A stretch of DNA of 64,000 nucleotides, taken from contig JAFBAO010000065.1 of assembly GCA_019247715.1 (NCBI GenBank), positions 1 to 64,000 on the forward strand, given 5' to 3'. This document shows, piece after piece, positions 1 to 8,668 of the stretch. The notes under the pieces were generated by a model. The model saw only the letters and a list, made by a program, of their open reading frames with translations, had not been told where the DNA came from and did not search any database. The DNA comes from Caulobacteraceae bacterium. GTDB taxonomy: Bacteria; Pseudomonadota; Alphaproteobacteria; Caulobacterales; Caulobacteraceae. Made by a program: the position numbers and the translations under genes. The stretch's first letter is position 1. Each line of letters starts with the position of its first letter.

Positions 1-1020
1 CTCTTCAACCCGGCGGCGCTCGAGAAGTCTGAGATCGACCTCAAGACCTGCCGGGTGGAGACCTGGGGCGGCTGCGCCTTCATCAACTTCGACCACAACG
101 CCGCACCCTTGCGCGAGTGCATCGAACCCTTCGCCACCATGCACGACATCCGCCACGTGGAGAAGATGCGGGTGGAGTGGTGGCTTTCGAGCATCCTGCC
201 GTGCAACTGGAAGCTGGCGATGGAGGCCTTCCACGAGGGCTACCACGTCATGCGCACCCATCCGCAGCTGCTGCCGGCCGCGGTGCGCGGCGAACGGGCC
301 CGATACTTCACGGGCAAGGGCTCCACAGGTTATAGCCAGTCGCTCACCTACAAGACCCGCGAGGAGGTGGTCGAGGGGTCGATCAAGTACATGAAGCGGC
401 TGAGCGAGGGCATGGCGGGCATGATCCATGCGCGCGACGTCGCTGTGGCCGAGAAGCTGCGGGGAATCGAGCTTCCCGAGGATGTCGAAGCCGCCAAGAT
501 CGAGTGGAATCGGCGCCTGCGCGAGGAGATCACGCAGCGGAGCCTGGCCGCGGGTCTCGACGCGCCTGACTTCACAAGGGTCGACGCCGAAATGCTCACT
601 TCGGGGGTGAACTACTGCTTCCCCAACTACTTCCTCCTGCCGGCCTACGGGAACGCCTCCTCGTACCGGATCCGGCCGCTCGGACCGGAGACCTGCCTCT
701 TCGAGCTGTGGTCGCTGACCCTGATGCCGGAGGACGAGAAGCGCGATCCGCCCCGGCCGCCGACGCCGATGCCGCACGACGACCCGAGCTGGCCGCCGAT
801 TCCGAAGCAGGACTACAGCAACCTTCCGGGGGAGCAGCTCGGCCTGCATTCGGGGGAGTTCGAGTACATGCGCCTGTCGCGGGACGTCGAGGGCCTGATC
901 AGCAACTACCAGCGCCTGATCGACGGCTTCCTGGCCGGCGTCGAGCAGGAGAAGTTGGTGGCCGCCATGTCGAAGGTGAGCGGCGGGATCGACGCGTCCA
1001 TCAACGACTTGGGTTTCTAA
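1..1020 (+). CDS. Rieske-type ring-hydroxylating oxygenase large subunit, 5'-truncated
   Basis: The reading frame is open from base 1 and its start lies outside the window; an internal GTG at 55 is not the true start. What is visible is the C-terminal catalytic domain (SRPBCC fold) of an aromatic ring-hydroxylating dioxygenase alpha subunit. The stretch NWKLAMEAFHEGYHVMRTHP (about 197-256) matches the family's mononuclear iron site, with two histidines after an NWK motif. The N-terminal Rieske 2Fe-2S domain must be upstream. Such enzymes hydroxylate rings or O-demethylate with electrons from a ferredoxin and reductase, neither of which is visible here. The Ddn-like gene follows after 32 bases and is probably co-transcribed. 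The substrate cannot be told. Confidence 0.85.
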   Translation, partial: LFNPAALEKSEIDLKTCRVETWGGCAFINFDHNAAPLRECIEPFATMHDIRHVEKMRVEWWLSSILPCNWKLAMEAFHEGYHVMRTHPQLLPAAVRGERARYFTGKGSTGYSQSLTYKTREEVVEGSIKYMKRLSEGMAGMIHARDVAVAEKLRGIELPEDVEAAKIEWNRRLREEITQRSLAAGLDAPDFTRVDAEMLTSGVNYCFPNYFLLPAYGNASSYRIRPLGPETCLFELWSLTLMPEDEKRDPPRPPTPMPHDDPSWPPIPKQDYSNLPGEQLGLHSGEFEYMRLSRDVEGLISNYQRLIDGFLAGVEQEKLVAAMSKVSGGIDASINDLGF

Positions 1021-1052
1021 GGTCCGCAACCCAAGCAGTCGGAGCTAGGAAA

Positions 1053-1565
1053 ATGGTCGACATGAAGCGGGCCATGGCTAAGCGCGCAGCCTTCTACCAG
1101 GACCACTTGCGACGATACCTCACCACCGACGGGCAGGACGGTTATCTGTACGACATGTCCGCCGGGAAGCCTTATCCGGCGAGCCCGGTGTTGCCCACTC
1201 TGGTCCTGCGCACCTACGGAAGGAAGACGGGCCGGGTCATGATGAACGTGCTGCTCTACGCGCCTTGGGGCCCCGAATACATCATTGTCGGGTCCAAGGG
1301 CGGAAACGATCTTCACCCGGCATGGTATCTAAACCTCGTCTCTCGCGCCGAGGCCGAGTTTCAGGTCCGCGCCAGCCGTTTTCGGGGCCGTTGGCGGGAG
1401 CTGTCCGGTGGCGAACGCAATACAGTGTGGGACTATTTGGTGAAGTTCTATCCGAACTACCAAGCCTATCAGGATCGCACGCAGCGGCTGCTGCCGGTCA
1501 TCGTCCTCACGCCGGTCGCGGAGGTCCAGGAAAGATGGTCGGTCGCGGAGATCGGGTCGCAGTAA
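1053..1565 (+). CDS. Nitroreductase/deazaflavin-dependent oxidoreductase (Ddn-like)
   Basis: A 170-residue protein starting at the ATG at 1053, preceded by the Shine-Dalgarno-like GGAGCTAGGA. It has the family pattern: RTYGRKTGRVMMNVLLY around residues 52-68, then IIVGSKGGNDLHPAWYLNL. These form the split-barrel fold that binds F420 or a flavin in the Ddn/Rv3547 family. Members reduce quinones or activated double bonds; the cofactor in this organism is unknown. It lies 32 bases after the oxygenase and may act in the same pathway. Confidence 0.75.
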   Translation: MVDMKRAMAKRAAFYQDHLRRYLTTDGQDGYLYDMSAGKPYPASPVLPTLVLRTYGRKTGRVMMNVLLYAPWGPEYIIVGSKGGNDLHPAWYLNLVSRAEAEFQVRASRFRGRWRELSGGERNTVWDYLVKFYPNYQAYQDRTQRLLPVIVLTPVAEVQERWSVAEIGSQ

Positions 1566-1633
1566 ATCGGCCGCGACCGGGACCCGCGTAACGGCGCAAT
1601 TGGTTGTCGTAACCGCGATGGGGGGCGAAGCCG

Positions 1634-3262
1634 CTACGCGGCTGCGTGCAGGGATCTTTCGCCGTAAGCCTCCGACGCCAACCGAGTATCGATCGGTTGC
1701 CAGTTCCTGATCGCCAGTCGCTCCCGCGCCTCGGCGGGTGTCAGGGCCAAGACCTGCTCGTAAGGCAGGCTGAACAACGGCGCCGACGCCTGGCCGATCA
1801 AGATTCCCTGACGCATCGCCCGCGCCACGGCGATCCAGCTGCGCGGATAGTGAATCTGGGTGCGCGAGACGAAGCGGAGCAGACCCAGAATGCGCCCATT
1901 GCAGAGCTCGCCGGCCAGGTCCGGGTCGAGGTCGCGGTACAGACTGACAACCATCGCCCAGCCTGGCATTACACCGTCGAGCGCGTCGCCCGTCCCGCCC
2001 AGGACGACGGCGAGGATCTCCTCGGCCAGCGCCACCTGGCGGTATAGCCGCTCCCAGGCCGTTCCCTCGCTGGAAACCAGCAGATCGAGGTCGCCGTTCG
2101 TGCGCAGGCGCCTGAGCAGGGCGGCGCCGAGGGCGCCGGAAGGCAGCTTCGACAAGCTCTCCCCATCGACCGGGCAGGGTTGCGACAGGCGGGCGCCCAA
2201 CGCGGCGTCGTCGGCGACCGCTTTGGCCGTCAACGCATCCAGGCGCGGCCGGTCGCGCAGGCCCTGCAATATCGTTTCTAGGTGTCGGTATTCGGCGCGG
2301 TCGGGGTAGTCCGGCCCGGCTTTGCGCAGCATCGCCACCGGCGTCCACTCGCGCAGCCGCACGTCGTTCAAGTACTTGGACGAACTCACCGGCACGCTGC
2401 TGGCGGTCGTCACCTCGCGCGTGCCGCGCCTGATGTAGGGAAGGTGCGCGTCGGCGGCGAGCGCCTCCGGATCCGACGGGTTCAGAAAGTGGGAAGCCCA
2501 CGGCTCGGTCTGGACTTCGTAGGCGCCGCGCACGCCCGCCTTCTCGCGCGCCTCTTCGAGCGGAAGGTTCAGCAGATCGTCTATCTTCAGGAGCCTGATC
2601 GGGTCGGAGTCGAGGCCGACTTTCACACCCTGGGCGATGCACTCGAAGAAGGGCCAGACGCTCTTGGGGTAGTGCAGGGCGGCCCGCGCCAGCAAGCGCA
2701 TGGAGGCGAGGGCGCTTCTGAGACCGATGAAGGCCGCGAACTCCGGACTCATGTAGGTATGCGTGTTCGTCATCATCGCATAGAGCGGCACATATTCGCC
2801 CGGGAAGGTGAACTGCCCCCCGGTCAGGATGTGCTCGAAGTCATGGTTCCTCGAGTACCGCGCCATGGCGTACTCGTACCAGTCGCGAGTCTGCAGGTTT
2901 AGGCCGACGTCCAGTTCGAATCCTTGGTTCACCAGCTCGCAATAGATGCCCCCCAGCGATCCCGGCGGACATTTCGCTAGATCCTCGGCCGTGAAGGTCG
3001 AGATGTGCTTCTCGGCCATCCATCGATTAAGCGGCGGGCAGGTCAGCCGCTCGCGTTCGAACCACGCCTCGACGGCCGGCTTGTCGCGCAGCTCGTTCAT
3101 CGACCGGCTGATGCCGAAATTGTCGGTGAACGGGACCCGGTCCTTGCCGTTCTTGCGCAGGAACTGAGTGGTGAAGAACTCCCGCATGCCCGGGTGGTTG
3201 AGGTATTGCGAGGAGCTGACCAGAACGCTGCTATCGGTCTCGATGATTTCAGGGCCGTTCAT
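1634..3262 (-). CDS. Tandem Coq4-like protein, second copy degenerate
   Basis: A 542-residue protein made of two homologous halves, roughly residues 1-270 and 285-542; SSVLVSSSQYLN in the first matches SSVPVSSSKYLN in the second. Each half resembles the Coq4 ubiquinone-biosynthesis family. The first half keeps the family metal motif HDxxHx11E (His140, Asp141, His144, Glu156). In the second half the matching stretch reads AEEILAVVLGG, so the metal ligands are lost. Coq4 acts on the quinone ring at the membrane in ubiquinone synthesis, but this copy sits 100 bases downstream of two acyl-CoA dehydrogenases on the same strand, so a catabolic role is possible. Fold assignment is fairly firm; the reaction is unknown. 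Confidence 0.7.
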   Translation of the reverse strand: MNGPEIIETDSSVLVSSSQYLNHPGMREFFTTQFLRKNGKDRVPFTDNFGISRSMNELRDKPAVEAWFERERLTCPPLNRWMAEKHISTFTAEDLAKCPPGSLGGIYCELVNQGFELDVGLNLQTRDWYEYAMARYSRNHDFEHILTGGQFTFPGEYVPLYAMMTNTHTYMSPEFAAFIGLRSALASMRLLARAALHYPKSVWPFFECIAQGVKVGLDSDPIRLLKIDDLLNLPLEEAREKAGVRGAYEVQTEPWASHFLNPSDPEALAADAHLPYIRRGTREVTTASSVPVSSSKYLNDVRLREWTPVAMLRKAGPDYPDRAEYRHLETILQGLRDRPRLDALTAKAVADDAALGARLSQPCPVDGESLSKLPSGALGAALLRRLRTNGDLDLLVSSEGTAWERLYRQVALAEEILAVVLGGTGDALDGVMPGWAMVVSLYRDLDPDLAGELCNGRILGLLRFVSRTQIHYPRSWIAVARAMRQGILIGQASAPLFSLPYEQVLALTPAEARERLAIRNWQPIDTRLASEAYGERSLHAAA

Positions 3263-3362
3263 CCAGGCCTCCCGAAGTGAGCGATTTGACTGCGCGAGGC
3301 CGGGGCAGGGCGATGCCCTTGGCTGGCCGCGGCGGCCGCCTGCTCGGATTCAAGCCCCGCGG

Positions 3363-4319
3363 TCATGCCGGCCTGACTGCCCGCGACTGCTTGGCGACGG
3401 CGTCTGGCCAAAGGCTGCGGGCGGCTTCGACGGACTGATGCGACAGCCCTTTCAGCTCGCCTCGAAGAGCGCGCAGCCGATAAGCCCAGAAGTGCAGCGG
3501 GCAATCCAACGTCGTTCCGTAGGCGCCGTGGAACTGGGTGCAGTCGGCATGGATGAGCCCAGCGCTCTGCTGCGCCATGGTCGCCGCGAGCGCCGCATCC
3601 GCGGCCGCGCCTGAGGTAGCGGCGCGTCGGGTGAGCCATTCGATGCCCTGCACCAGGGTCGCGACATGCGCCAGTCGGTGCTGCACGGCCTGGAAAGACC
3701 CGATGGCGCGGTTGAACTGTCGCCTTTGCTTGACGAATTCGACGGTGGCCTCGAGGGCGGCGCGGCCGGCGACGCCGATTTCGGCGGCGATGACGACGCG
3801 CCACCACTGCTTGGCCGACTCCGGAGCGACGCCTTCCAGGACAACCGCCTTGTCGACGTTCAGGCGGCGAAACCGGCCGAACGGATAGGCGAAGACGGCC
3901 GGGACCCTTTCGACGTCCTGCTCCTCCACCTGAAGCAGACGGACATCGTCGTCCGTGATGATCACCGCCGCGCCGCCGCCCTGCAGGTAGCGGATCGGCC
4001 CGTCCGCCGGCGCGAGCGCGACAGCCAGCGGCCGCCGCACGGGATGGGCATCGAGGATCGCGCGCCCTAGGATTCCCGACGTCGCCGCCTCGATGGCGAA
4101 GGGCAGGCGTCCCACCTCCTCGGCGATCAGCAGGCCTTCGACGGGCCCCAGGCCCATCTCGCTGGTGGCGCCCAGAAAGCCGTTCTCCGTCAGCTCGCGC
4201 TCGACCACCGGCGCGTTGAGGACGAAGTCGGCGGAGGTGGGATCGGCCAGATGGCGCGCCACGATCTGACGCACCGCGCTGGCGATCAGGGCCTGGTCCT
4301 CGGTGAGGTCGAAATCCAT
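3363..4319 (-). CDS. Acyl-CoA dehydrogenase family protein, short subunit
   Basis: A 318-residue protein beginning MDFDLTEDQ. The frame continues upstream, but this ATG lies 5 bases after the preceding gene's stop and gives the family's usual N-terminus. The C-terminal half carries RRQFNRAIGSFQAVQHRLA, the conserved arginine/FAD-contact helix, and a late HGAYGTT motif. It is shorter than the usual 380 residues and its middle beta domain is diverged, as in the smaller partner of heterotetrameric (alpha2beta2) acyl-CoA dehydrogenases known from steroid side-chain degradation. Its tight linkage to the 379-residue gene at 4325 supports such a pair; the pairing itself is inferred. Confidence 0.85.
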   Translation of the reverse strand: MDFDLTEDQALIASAVRQIVARHLADPTSADFVLNAPVVERELTENGFLGATSEMGLGPVEGLLIAEEVGRLPFAIEAATSGILGRAILDAHPVRRPLAVALAPADGPIRYLQGGGAAVIITDDDVRLLQVEEQDVERVPAVFAYPFGRFRRLNVDKAVVLEGVAPESAKQWWRVVIAAEIGVAGRAALEATVEFVKQRRQFNRAIGSFQAVQHRLAHVATLVQGIEWLTRRAATSGAAADAALAATMAQQSAGLIHADCTQFHGAYGTTLDCPLHFWAYRLRALRGELKGLSHQSVEAARSLWPDAVAKQSRAVRPA

Positions 4320-4324
4320 GTCGG

Positions 4325-5464
4325 CTACTCCCGCGGAAGCCTGAGCACGTCGCGCGCGATCGCGTTCATCTGCATCTCGGCGGTTCCCGAGGCGATCCCG
4401 CTCGACGCGGTCCGGCGGTAGGCTGCGGCCAGCACCGGATTCTCGTTGAGGACGAGATCGTCCGACAGGAACTCTTCGAAAAAATCCGCCGCGAGACGGT
4501 CGGCGGCGTTCAGACAATAGCGCGCGACCGACGTCGAACCCGAGGGTGGCCGCCCCTTGGCGCGATCGTCGATGACGCTCAGGCACAACAGCTGGGCGGC
4601 GTGACAGGCGGCCATGGCCTGGGCGGCGCGGATCTGCGCAGGCTCGTCGAATTGGCCGCGACCGGCCAGAATCCCGACGCCGATATCGATGCCGCGCATG
4701 GTGAGCGCGTAACGCGGAGCGCCGACGCGCTCATCGGCGAGGACCGACATCACGATGTCCCAGCCGCGCCCCACTTCGCCCAGCACCGCGTCCTCGGGCG
4801 CCTGCACGTCGGTGAAGAAGACCTCGTGAAACGACCTCTCGCCGTTGAAGCTGGCGACGATCCGGACGTCGATGCCCGGGGTATCCATGGGCACGAGGAA
4901 GGCCGAAATGTCCTTGCGCCCCTGACCGGTCCTGGCGAGCAGGAAGCAGACGTCGGCGAGGCTCGCCCCCGAAGTCCAGATCTTGGACCCGTTGATCACG
5001 AAGCCGCCGCTCTCCGATCGCTCGGCCTTGGTCTTCATGGCCGCCAGATCCGAGCCGGCGCCTGGCTCCGAAAAGCCTTGGCAGAAGATCATCGTTCCGC
5101 CGGTTATCCGGGGCAGAAGCTCGGCCTTCTGCCGTGGGGTCCCGTATTTGCGGATCGCGGGTCCGGCCCAGTTGACGCTCATGTACTGGTAGCTTCTGGG
5201 CTCGCCGATCGCGAACATCTCCTCGCCCAGGATCCAATGATGGAAGGGGTCCAGGCCCTCGCCACCGTCCTGCTGCGGCCAATGAGGGATGAGCAGGCCC
5301 TCCCGCGCCAGCGTGGGGCAGAACTCCCTGGAGAAACGCGAGACGTATTCTGAACTCGGGTCCAGGCGCGACTTCTGCGGCCAGTCGTCCTGCAACTCGC
5401 GGTCCAGCACATCCCGAATGCGTTGGCGAAACGAATTCTGTGACGGGGTCCAGTCGAAATTCAT
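4325..5464 (-). CDS. Acyl-CoA dehydrogenase, long subunit
   Basis: A 379-residue FAD-dependent acyl-CoA dehydrogenase, first gene of a three-gene minus-strand operon with 3363-4319 and the tandem Coq4-like gene. It has the full domain order: N-terminal helical domain, middle beta domain with FSEPGAGSDLA and KIWTSGA, and a C-terminal helical domain ending in GTAEMQMNAIARDVLRLPR. The enzyme introduces an alpha,beta double bond into an acyl-CoA and passes electrons to ETF. With the 318-residue gene 5 bases downstream it probably forms a two-subunit enzyme for a bulky acyl-CoA. The substrate is unknown. Confidence 0.9.
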   Translation of the reverse strand: MNFDWTPSQNSFRQRIRDVLDRELQDDWPQKSRLDPSSEYVSRFSREFCPTLAREGLLIPHWPQQDGGEGLDPFHHWILGEEMFAIGEPRSYQYMSVNWAGPAIRKYGTPRQKAELLPRITGGTMIFCQGFSEPGAGSDLAAMKTKAERSESGGFVINGSKIWTSGASLADVCFLLARTGQGRKDISAFLVPMDTPGIDVRIVASFNGERSFHEVFFTDVQAPEDAVLGEVGRGWDIVMSVLADERVGAPRYALTMRGIDIGVGILAGRGQFDEPAQIRAAQAMAACHAAQLLCLSVIDDRAKGRPPSGSTSVARYCLNAADRLAADFFEEFLSDDLVLNENPVLAAAYRRTASSGIASGTAEMQMNAIARDVLRLPRE

Positions 5465-5684
5465 TTGGCCGCCCTCAATCTATTCGAGACCGTCACCGCA
5501 AGACGGACATCGCCAAAAGAAGCCACGCTTACGCCTCCGAAATTGTCGACGCGGGGAGAGGCCGCGTCAAGTTGAGCCGCCGAAATCGGCGCCCGCGCCT
5601 GCTTGGCCGCCATCCAGGCGGCGGAGCGGCGATAGGCTGTGGTTTCAGGCGAGCTGCGGCGCCGGGCGTGGGGACCGTATCGCG

Positions 5685-6190
5685 TTACGATGAGCTGACA
5701 GCCAGTCCGTTCTCGCCCCTGGGGAGGAACCGACGACCGTTGGCGTACATGATCTTGTACGTCTGTTCGGCGGTCAGTCCTGCGCAAGCCTCATCCGCGA
5801 AATCACGCGGCTGCGGCACGCCCTCGGCATGGGGATAATCAGAGCCCATCAGCAAGCAATCGATGTCGCCGCCCATCTCTGCCGCCACCTTATGGATATC
5901 GTCCTCGGGAGAGGCGACCACGAAGCAGTGGCGCTTGAAGATGGAGGAGGGGCGTTCCTTCAATTGCCCCATCGGCCACCAGCCCAAGCGCGCCATGCCG
6001 CGCATCTTGTCCATCTTGTACAGGAAGCGTGGCAGCCACTCGCAGCCGTTCTCGATGCTCGCAATCTTGATGTTCGGGAACCGGGGTCCGCCAGCGGCCG
6101 AAGGGCGCATCGGCGGCGCCATGGGTGGACAGGCGCGTTCAGCCAGCGGCGCGTCCACCGCGACCTTGGCGACGCGTTCCAAAGCGGTTA
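5685..6190 (-). pseudogene. Amidohydrolase 2 family remnant, C-terminal part only
   Basis: Only the C-terminal third of an amidohydrolase-2 TIM-barrel protein is present. FPNIKIASIENG and GSDYPHAEG correspond to the last beta strands and metal-site aspartate, and match the intact paralogue at 61343-62668 (CDYPHSD). Recognisable homology stops near 6100-6190. Beyond that the frame only runs antisense to the Gfo/Idh gene that starts at 6232 on the other strand, and no start fits. About two thirds of the gene, including the N-terminal metal ligands, has been lost, most simply by a rearrangement with a breakpoint just before 6232. It is unlikely to be active. Confidence 0.7.
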
Positions 6191-6231
6191 CTGCGAAGAC
6201 AGATGCACAACCCACGAGTAGCGAGGTACTG

Positions 6232-7335
6232 ATGGCCAGGGCGCCGCTTCGGGTCGGATTGGTGGGCGCGAACTCCGAGCGCGGCTGGGCGACGCACTCG
6301 CACGTTCCGGCGCTGCAGGCCCTGCCGATGTTCGAGATCGCCGGCATCGCCGCGCGCAGCCGGGCCCTGGCCGAGAAGGCGGCCCCCGCCTACGGGAACG
6401 CCCGCTGCTATGAAGACGCCTACGACCTGATCGCCTCGCCGGACATCGACGTGGTCACCGTCTCGGTGAAGGTGCCCGAACATCTGCCGATCGTCCTGGC
6501 GGGCCTGGAATCCGGCAAGCACATGTTCTGCGAGTGGCCGCTGGGTCGCAACGTCGCCGAGGCCGAGACCATGGCGGCGGCGGCGGCCAAGGCCCGGGGC
6601 AGGGTGATCATCGGTTGCCAGGGGACGGGGGCGCCGGCGATCCGGCGGGCCGCGGAGATCGCCGCCTCGGGGGCCCTGGGCGCGCTGCGGACCGCGCGGG
6701 TGATCTCGCCGTCGGCGGGCTGGGAGCCGGAGGCCGCGTCTCCCTACATCTACCTCAACCAGCATGTGAACGGGGCCAACATGCTGTCCATTCCGGGCGG
6801 TCACACCCTGGCGTGCGTGCTGATGACCCTGGGCCCGTACGCCGAGCTGCAGGCGCAGACCACGATCCAGCACCGGCGGATCCCGATCACCGACACCGGC
6901 GAGACCATCGAGCGGGACACGCCCGACCATCTCGCCCTTATCGGCCGCCACGCGAACGGCTGCGTCTCCACCGTGGAGGTCATCGCCGGCCATCCGCCCA
7001 GGATTCCGTTCCTGTTCGGCGTCTCCGGCGACCGGGGCGAGCTCAAGGTCACCAGCTTCGCCGAGGGGGCTTTCCAGACCGGGCAGTCGGATCTGGAGAC
7101 CGATCTCGATGTCGCCCCGCCGCCGCCGCCGGTAGTCGCCGGCCTCGTCGGCCCGGCCATGAACGTCGCCGAGATCTATGCCCAGCTGGCCGAGACGATC
7201 CGGACCGGCGAGCAGCAGGGGTGCGACTTCGAGTTCGCCGCGACCCTGACCCGCCTGCTGGCGGCCGTGAAGCATTCGGCCGACACCGGCCGCCGGGTGC
7301 GGCTGGACGAGAAGGGGCGGGAGATCTCCGCGTGA
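6232..7335 (+). CDS. Gfo/Idh/MocA family oxidoreductase
   Basis: A 367-residue protein starting at ATG 6232. The N-terminus has a Rossmann motif GLVGANSERG, and the EWPLGRN segment near residue 105 takes the place of the EKP signature usual in this family. The C-terminal half is the alpha/beta domain that covers the NAD(P) and sugar sites. Family members oxidise or reduce hydroxyls of sugars, inositols and other polyols; some act on unrelated ring compounds. The start lies directly beside the broken amidohydrolase, so upstream control may have been replaced. The double SnoaL-like gene follows 109 bases later on the same strand. Confidence 0.85.
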   Translation: MARAPLRVGLVGANSERGWATHSHVPALQALPMFEIAGIAARSRALAEKAAPAYGNARCYEDAYDLIASPDIDVVTVSVKVPEHLPIVLAGLESGKHMFCEWPLGRNVAEAETMAAAAAKARGRVIIGCQGTGAPAIRRAAEIAASGALGALRTARVISPSAGWEPEAASPYIYLNQHVNGANMLSIPGGHTLACVLMTLGPYAELQAQTTIQHRRIPITDTGETIERDTPDHLALIGRHANGCVSTVEVIAGHPPRIPFLFGVSGDRGELKVTSFAEGAFQTGQSDLETDLDVAPPPPPVVAGLVGPAMNVAEIYAQLAETIRTGEQQGCDFEFAATLTRLLAAVKHSADTGRRVRLDEKGREISA

Positions 7336-7444
7336 ACGTTGCCGGACAGGCGCGGGCCTTGGGCGCCGAGCCCGTCGCGGACGCCCGGGCCGCCGGTAGG
7401 TTCACCCTCGGAGTTCGAAACGAGCGGATAGTTCGGAGGCCGTG

Positions 7445-8437
7445 ATGTCGACCAGCAAAAATGGCGAAGTCGTTCTCGACTTCCTGAAGGCGACGTTCAA
7501 AGGCGATCGCGTCAGGCGCAGCGAGCTCCTCGCCAAGGACGCGGTCTTCTGGACGGCGGGTGACCTGCCCATGAGCGGCCACCATTCGGCCGAAGAATCA
7601 AACGCGGGGGCGGGCAAGTTCTTCGCCAGCCTCGCGACGCCCTTCACGATGAACATCGGTGAGATCACGGAAGAAGGCGAATTCGTGTGCTTTGAAGCGG
7701 AAAGCCACGCCGTGTTGACGGACGGCCGGGCTTACAACAACCAGTACCATATGATGTATCAGGTGCGAGACGGTCTTATAGTCATGCACAAGGAATATTT
7801 GGACACGCTGCATTTTCAGGAGATGTTCTTCCCGGACGCATCGCTCGAGCCGTCGGCGCAAGTGCGAAAGACCAATCTTACAGCGGTGACTGCCCAACTC
7901 GCCGGCCCCTTCGTCAAGCAGGCGGCCGCGACAAGCTCGTCCGCGGTGGCGGACCCGACGGCGTCAGAGGGGCCGACGCCAAACGACAACAAGGAAATCG
8001 TTCTCCGGTATCTGCAGGCGAGCATGACAGGCGATGACGCGACCGTACAGTCAGCGCTCGCCGCCGACGCGCGCTTCTGGACGCCAGGCGACATGTCGAT
8101 CAGCGGCTATGTTACACCGGAGAAGCTTTATGCAGACGCCAGGGCGATGTTCGAGACGATCAGCTCCCCCTTCGTCCTCAACATCGGCCAGGTGACGGCG
8201 GCTGAGGATCGGGTCTGCGTAGAAGTGGAGAGCACAGCGTCGCTCTCAGGCAGCCGGCAGTACAATAACCAGTATCACATGCTGTTCAAGCTGCGCGACG
8301 GTCGTATCGTGCTGCAGAAGGAGTATTTTGATACATTTCATGTATATAAACTGTTCCGACACACTCCGCAGGTGGGTGGCCCGCGTATTGAGCGAGCATC
8401 TAATATTGAGCGTATATCCCACACGCTGTCGACGTGA
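7445..8437 (+). CDS. Double SnoaL-like (NTF2-fold) protein
   Basis: A 330-residue protein with two copies of an NTF2/SnoaL-like domain, about residues 1-135 and 180-300, joined by an Ala/Ser/Thr-rich linker. The copies share YNNQYHMMYQVRDG and YNNQYHMLFKLRDG followed by KEYxDTxH, so the gene arose by internal duplication. SnoaL-like proteins are cone-shaped barrels with a hydrophobic pocket, acting as cyclases, isomerases, hydrolases or binding proteins, usually as dimers of one domain. The ATG at 7445 is used; a GTG is directly in front of it at 7442. No catalytic function can be assigned. Confidence 0.75.
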   Translation: MSTSKNGEVVLDFLKATFKGDRVRRSELLAKDAVFWTAGDLPMSGHHSAEESNAGAGKFFASLATPFTMNIGEITEEGEFVCFEAESHAVLTDGRAYNNQYHMMYQVRDGLIVMHKEYLDTLHFQEMFFPDASLEPSAQVRKTNLTAVTAQLAGPFVKQAAATSSSAVADPTASEGPTPNDNKEIVLRYLQASMTGDDATVQSALAADARFWTPGDMSISGYVTPEKLYADARAMFETISSPFVLNIGQVTAAEDRVCVEVESTASLSGSRQYNNQYHMLFKLRDGRIVLQKEYFDTFHVYKLFRHTPQVGGPRIERASNIERISHTLST

Positions 8438-8668
8438 ACCCGGGAGTGACATAGCGGCCCGAGGCAGCTCCTCTCGACCACGCTTGGCGACCCGTCCGAT
8501 AGGGACGATCCGGCCGCCCGAGATGGCCACATCGGCGCAGCCCCGTTCCCCGTAGGCCTCGCGGTCTGATGCCTACTATACAGTAAGCTGGTCGCCGGCG
8601 GCGTCGCGCCGAGCTCGCCTCCGCGAACGCACAGGATAGATGACCGGAGAAGGAGTGAGAGGGTTCAG

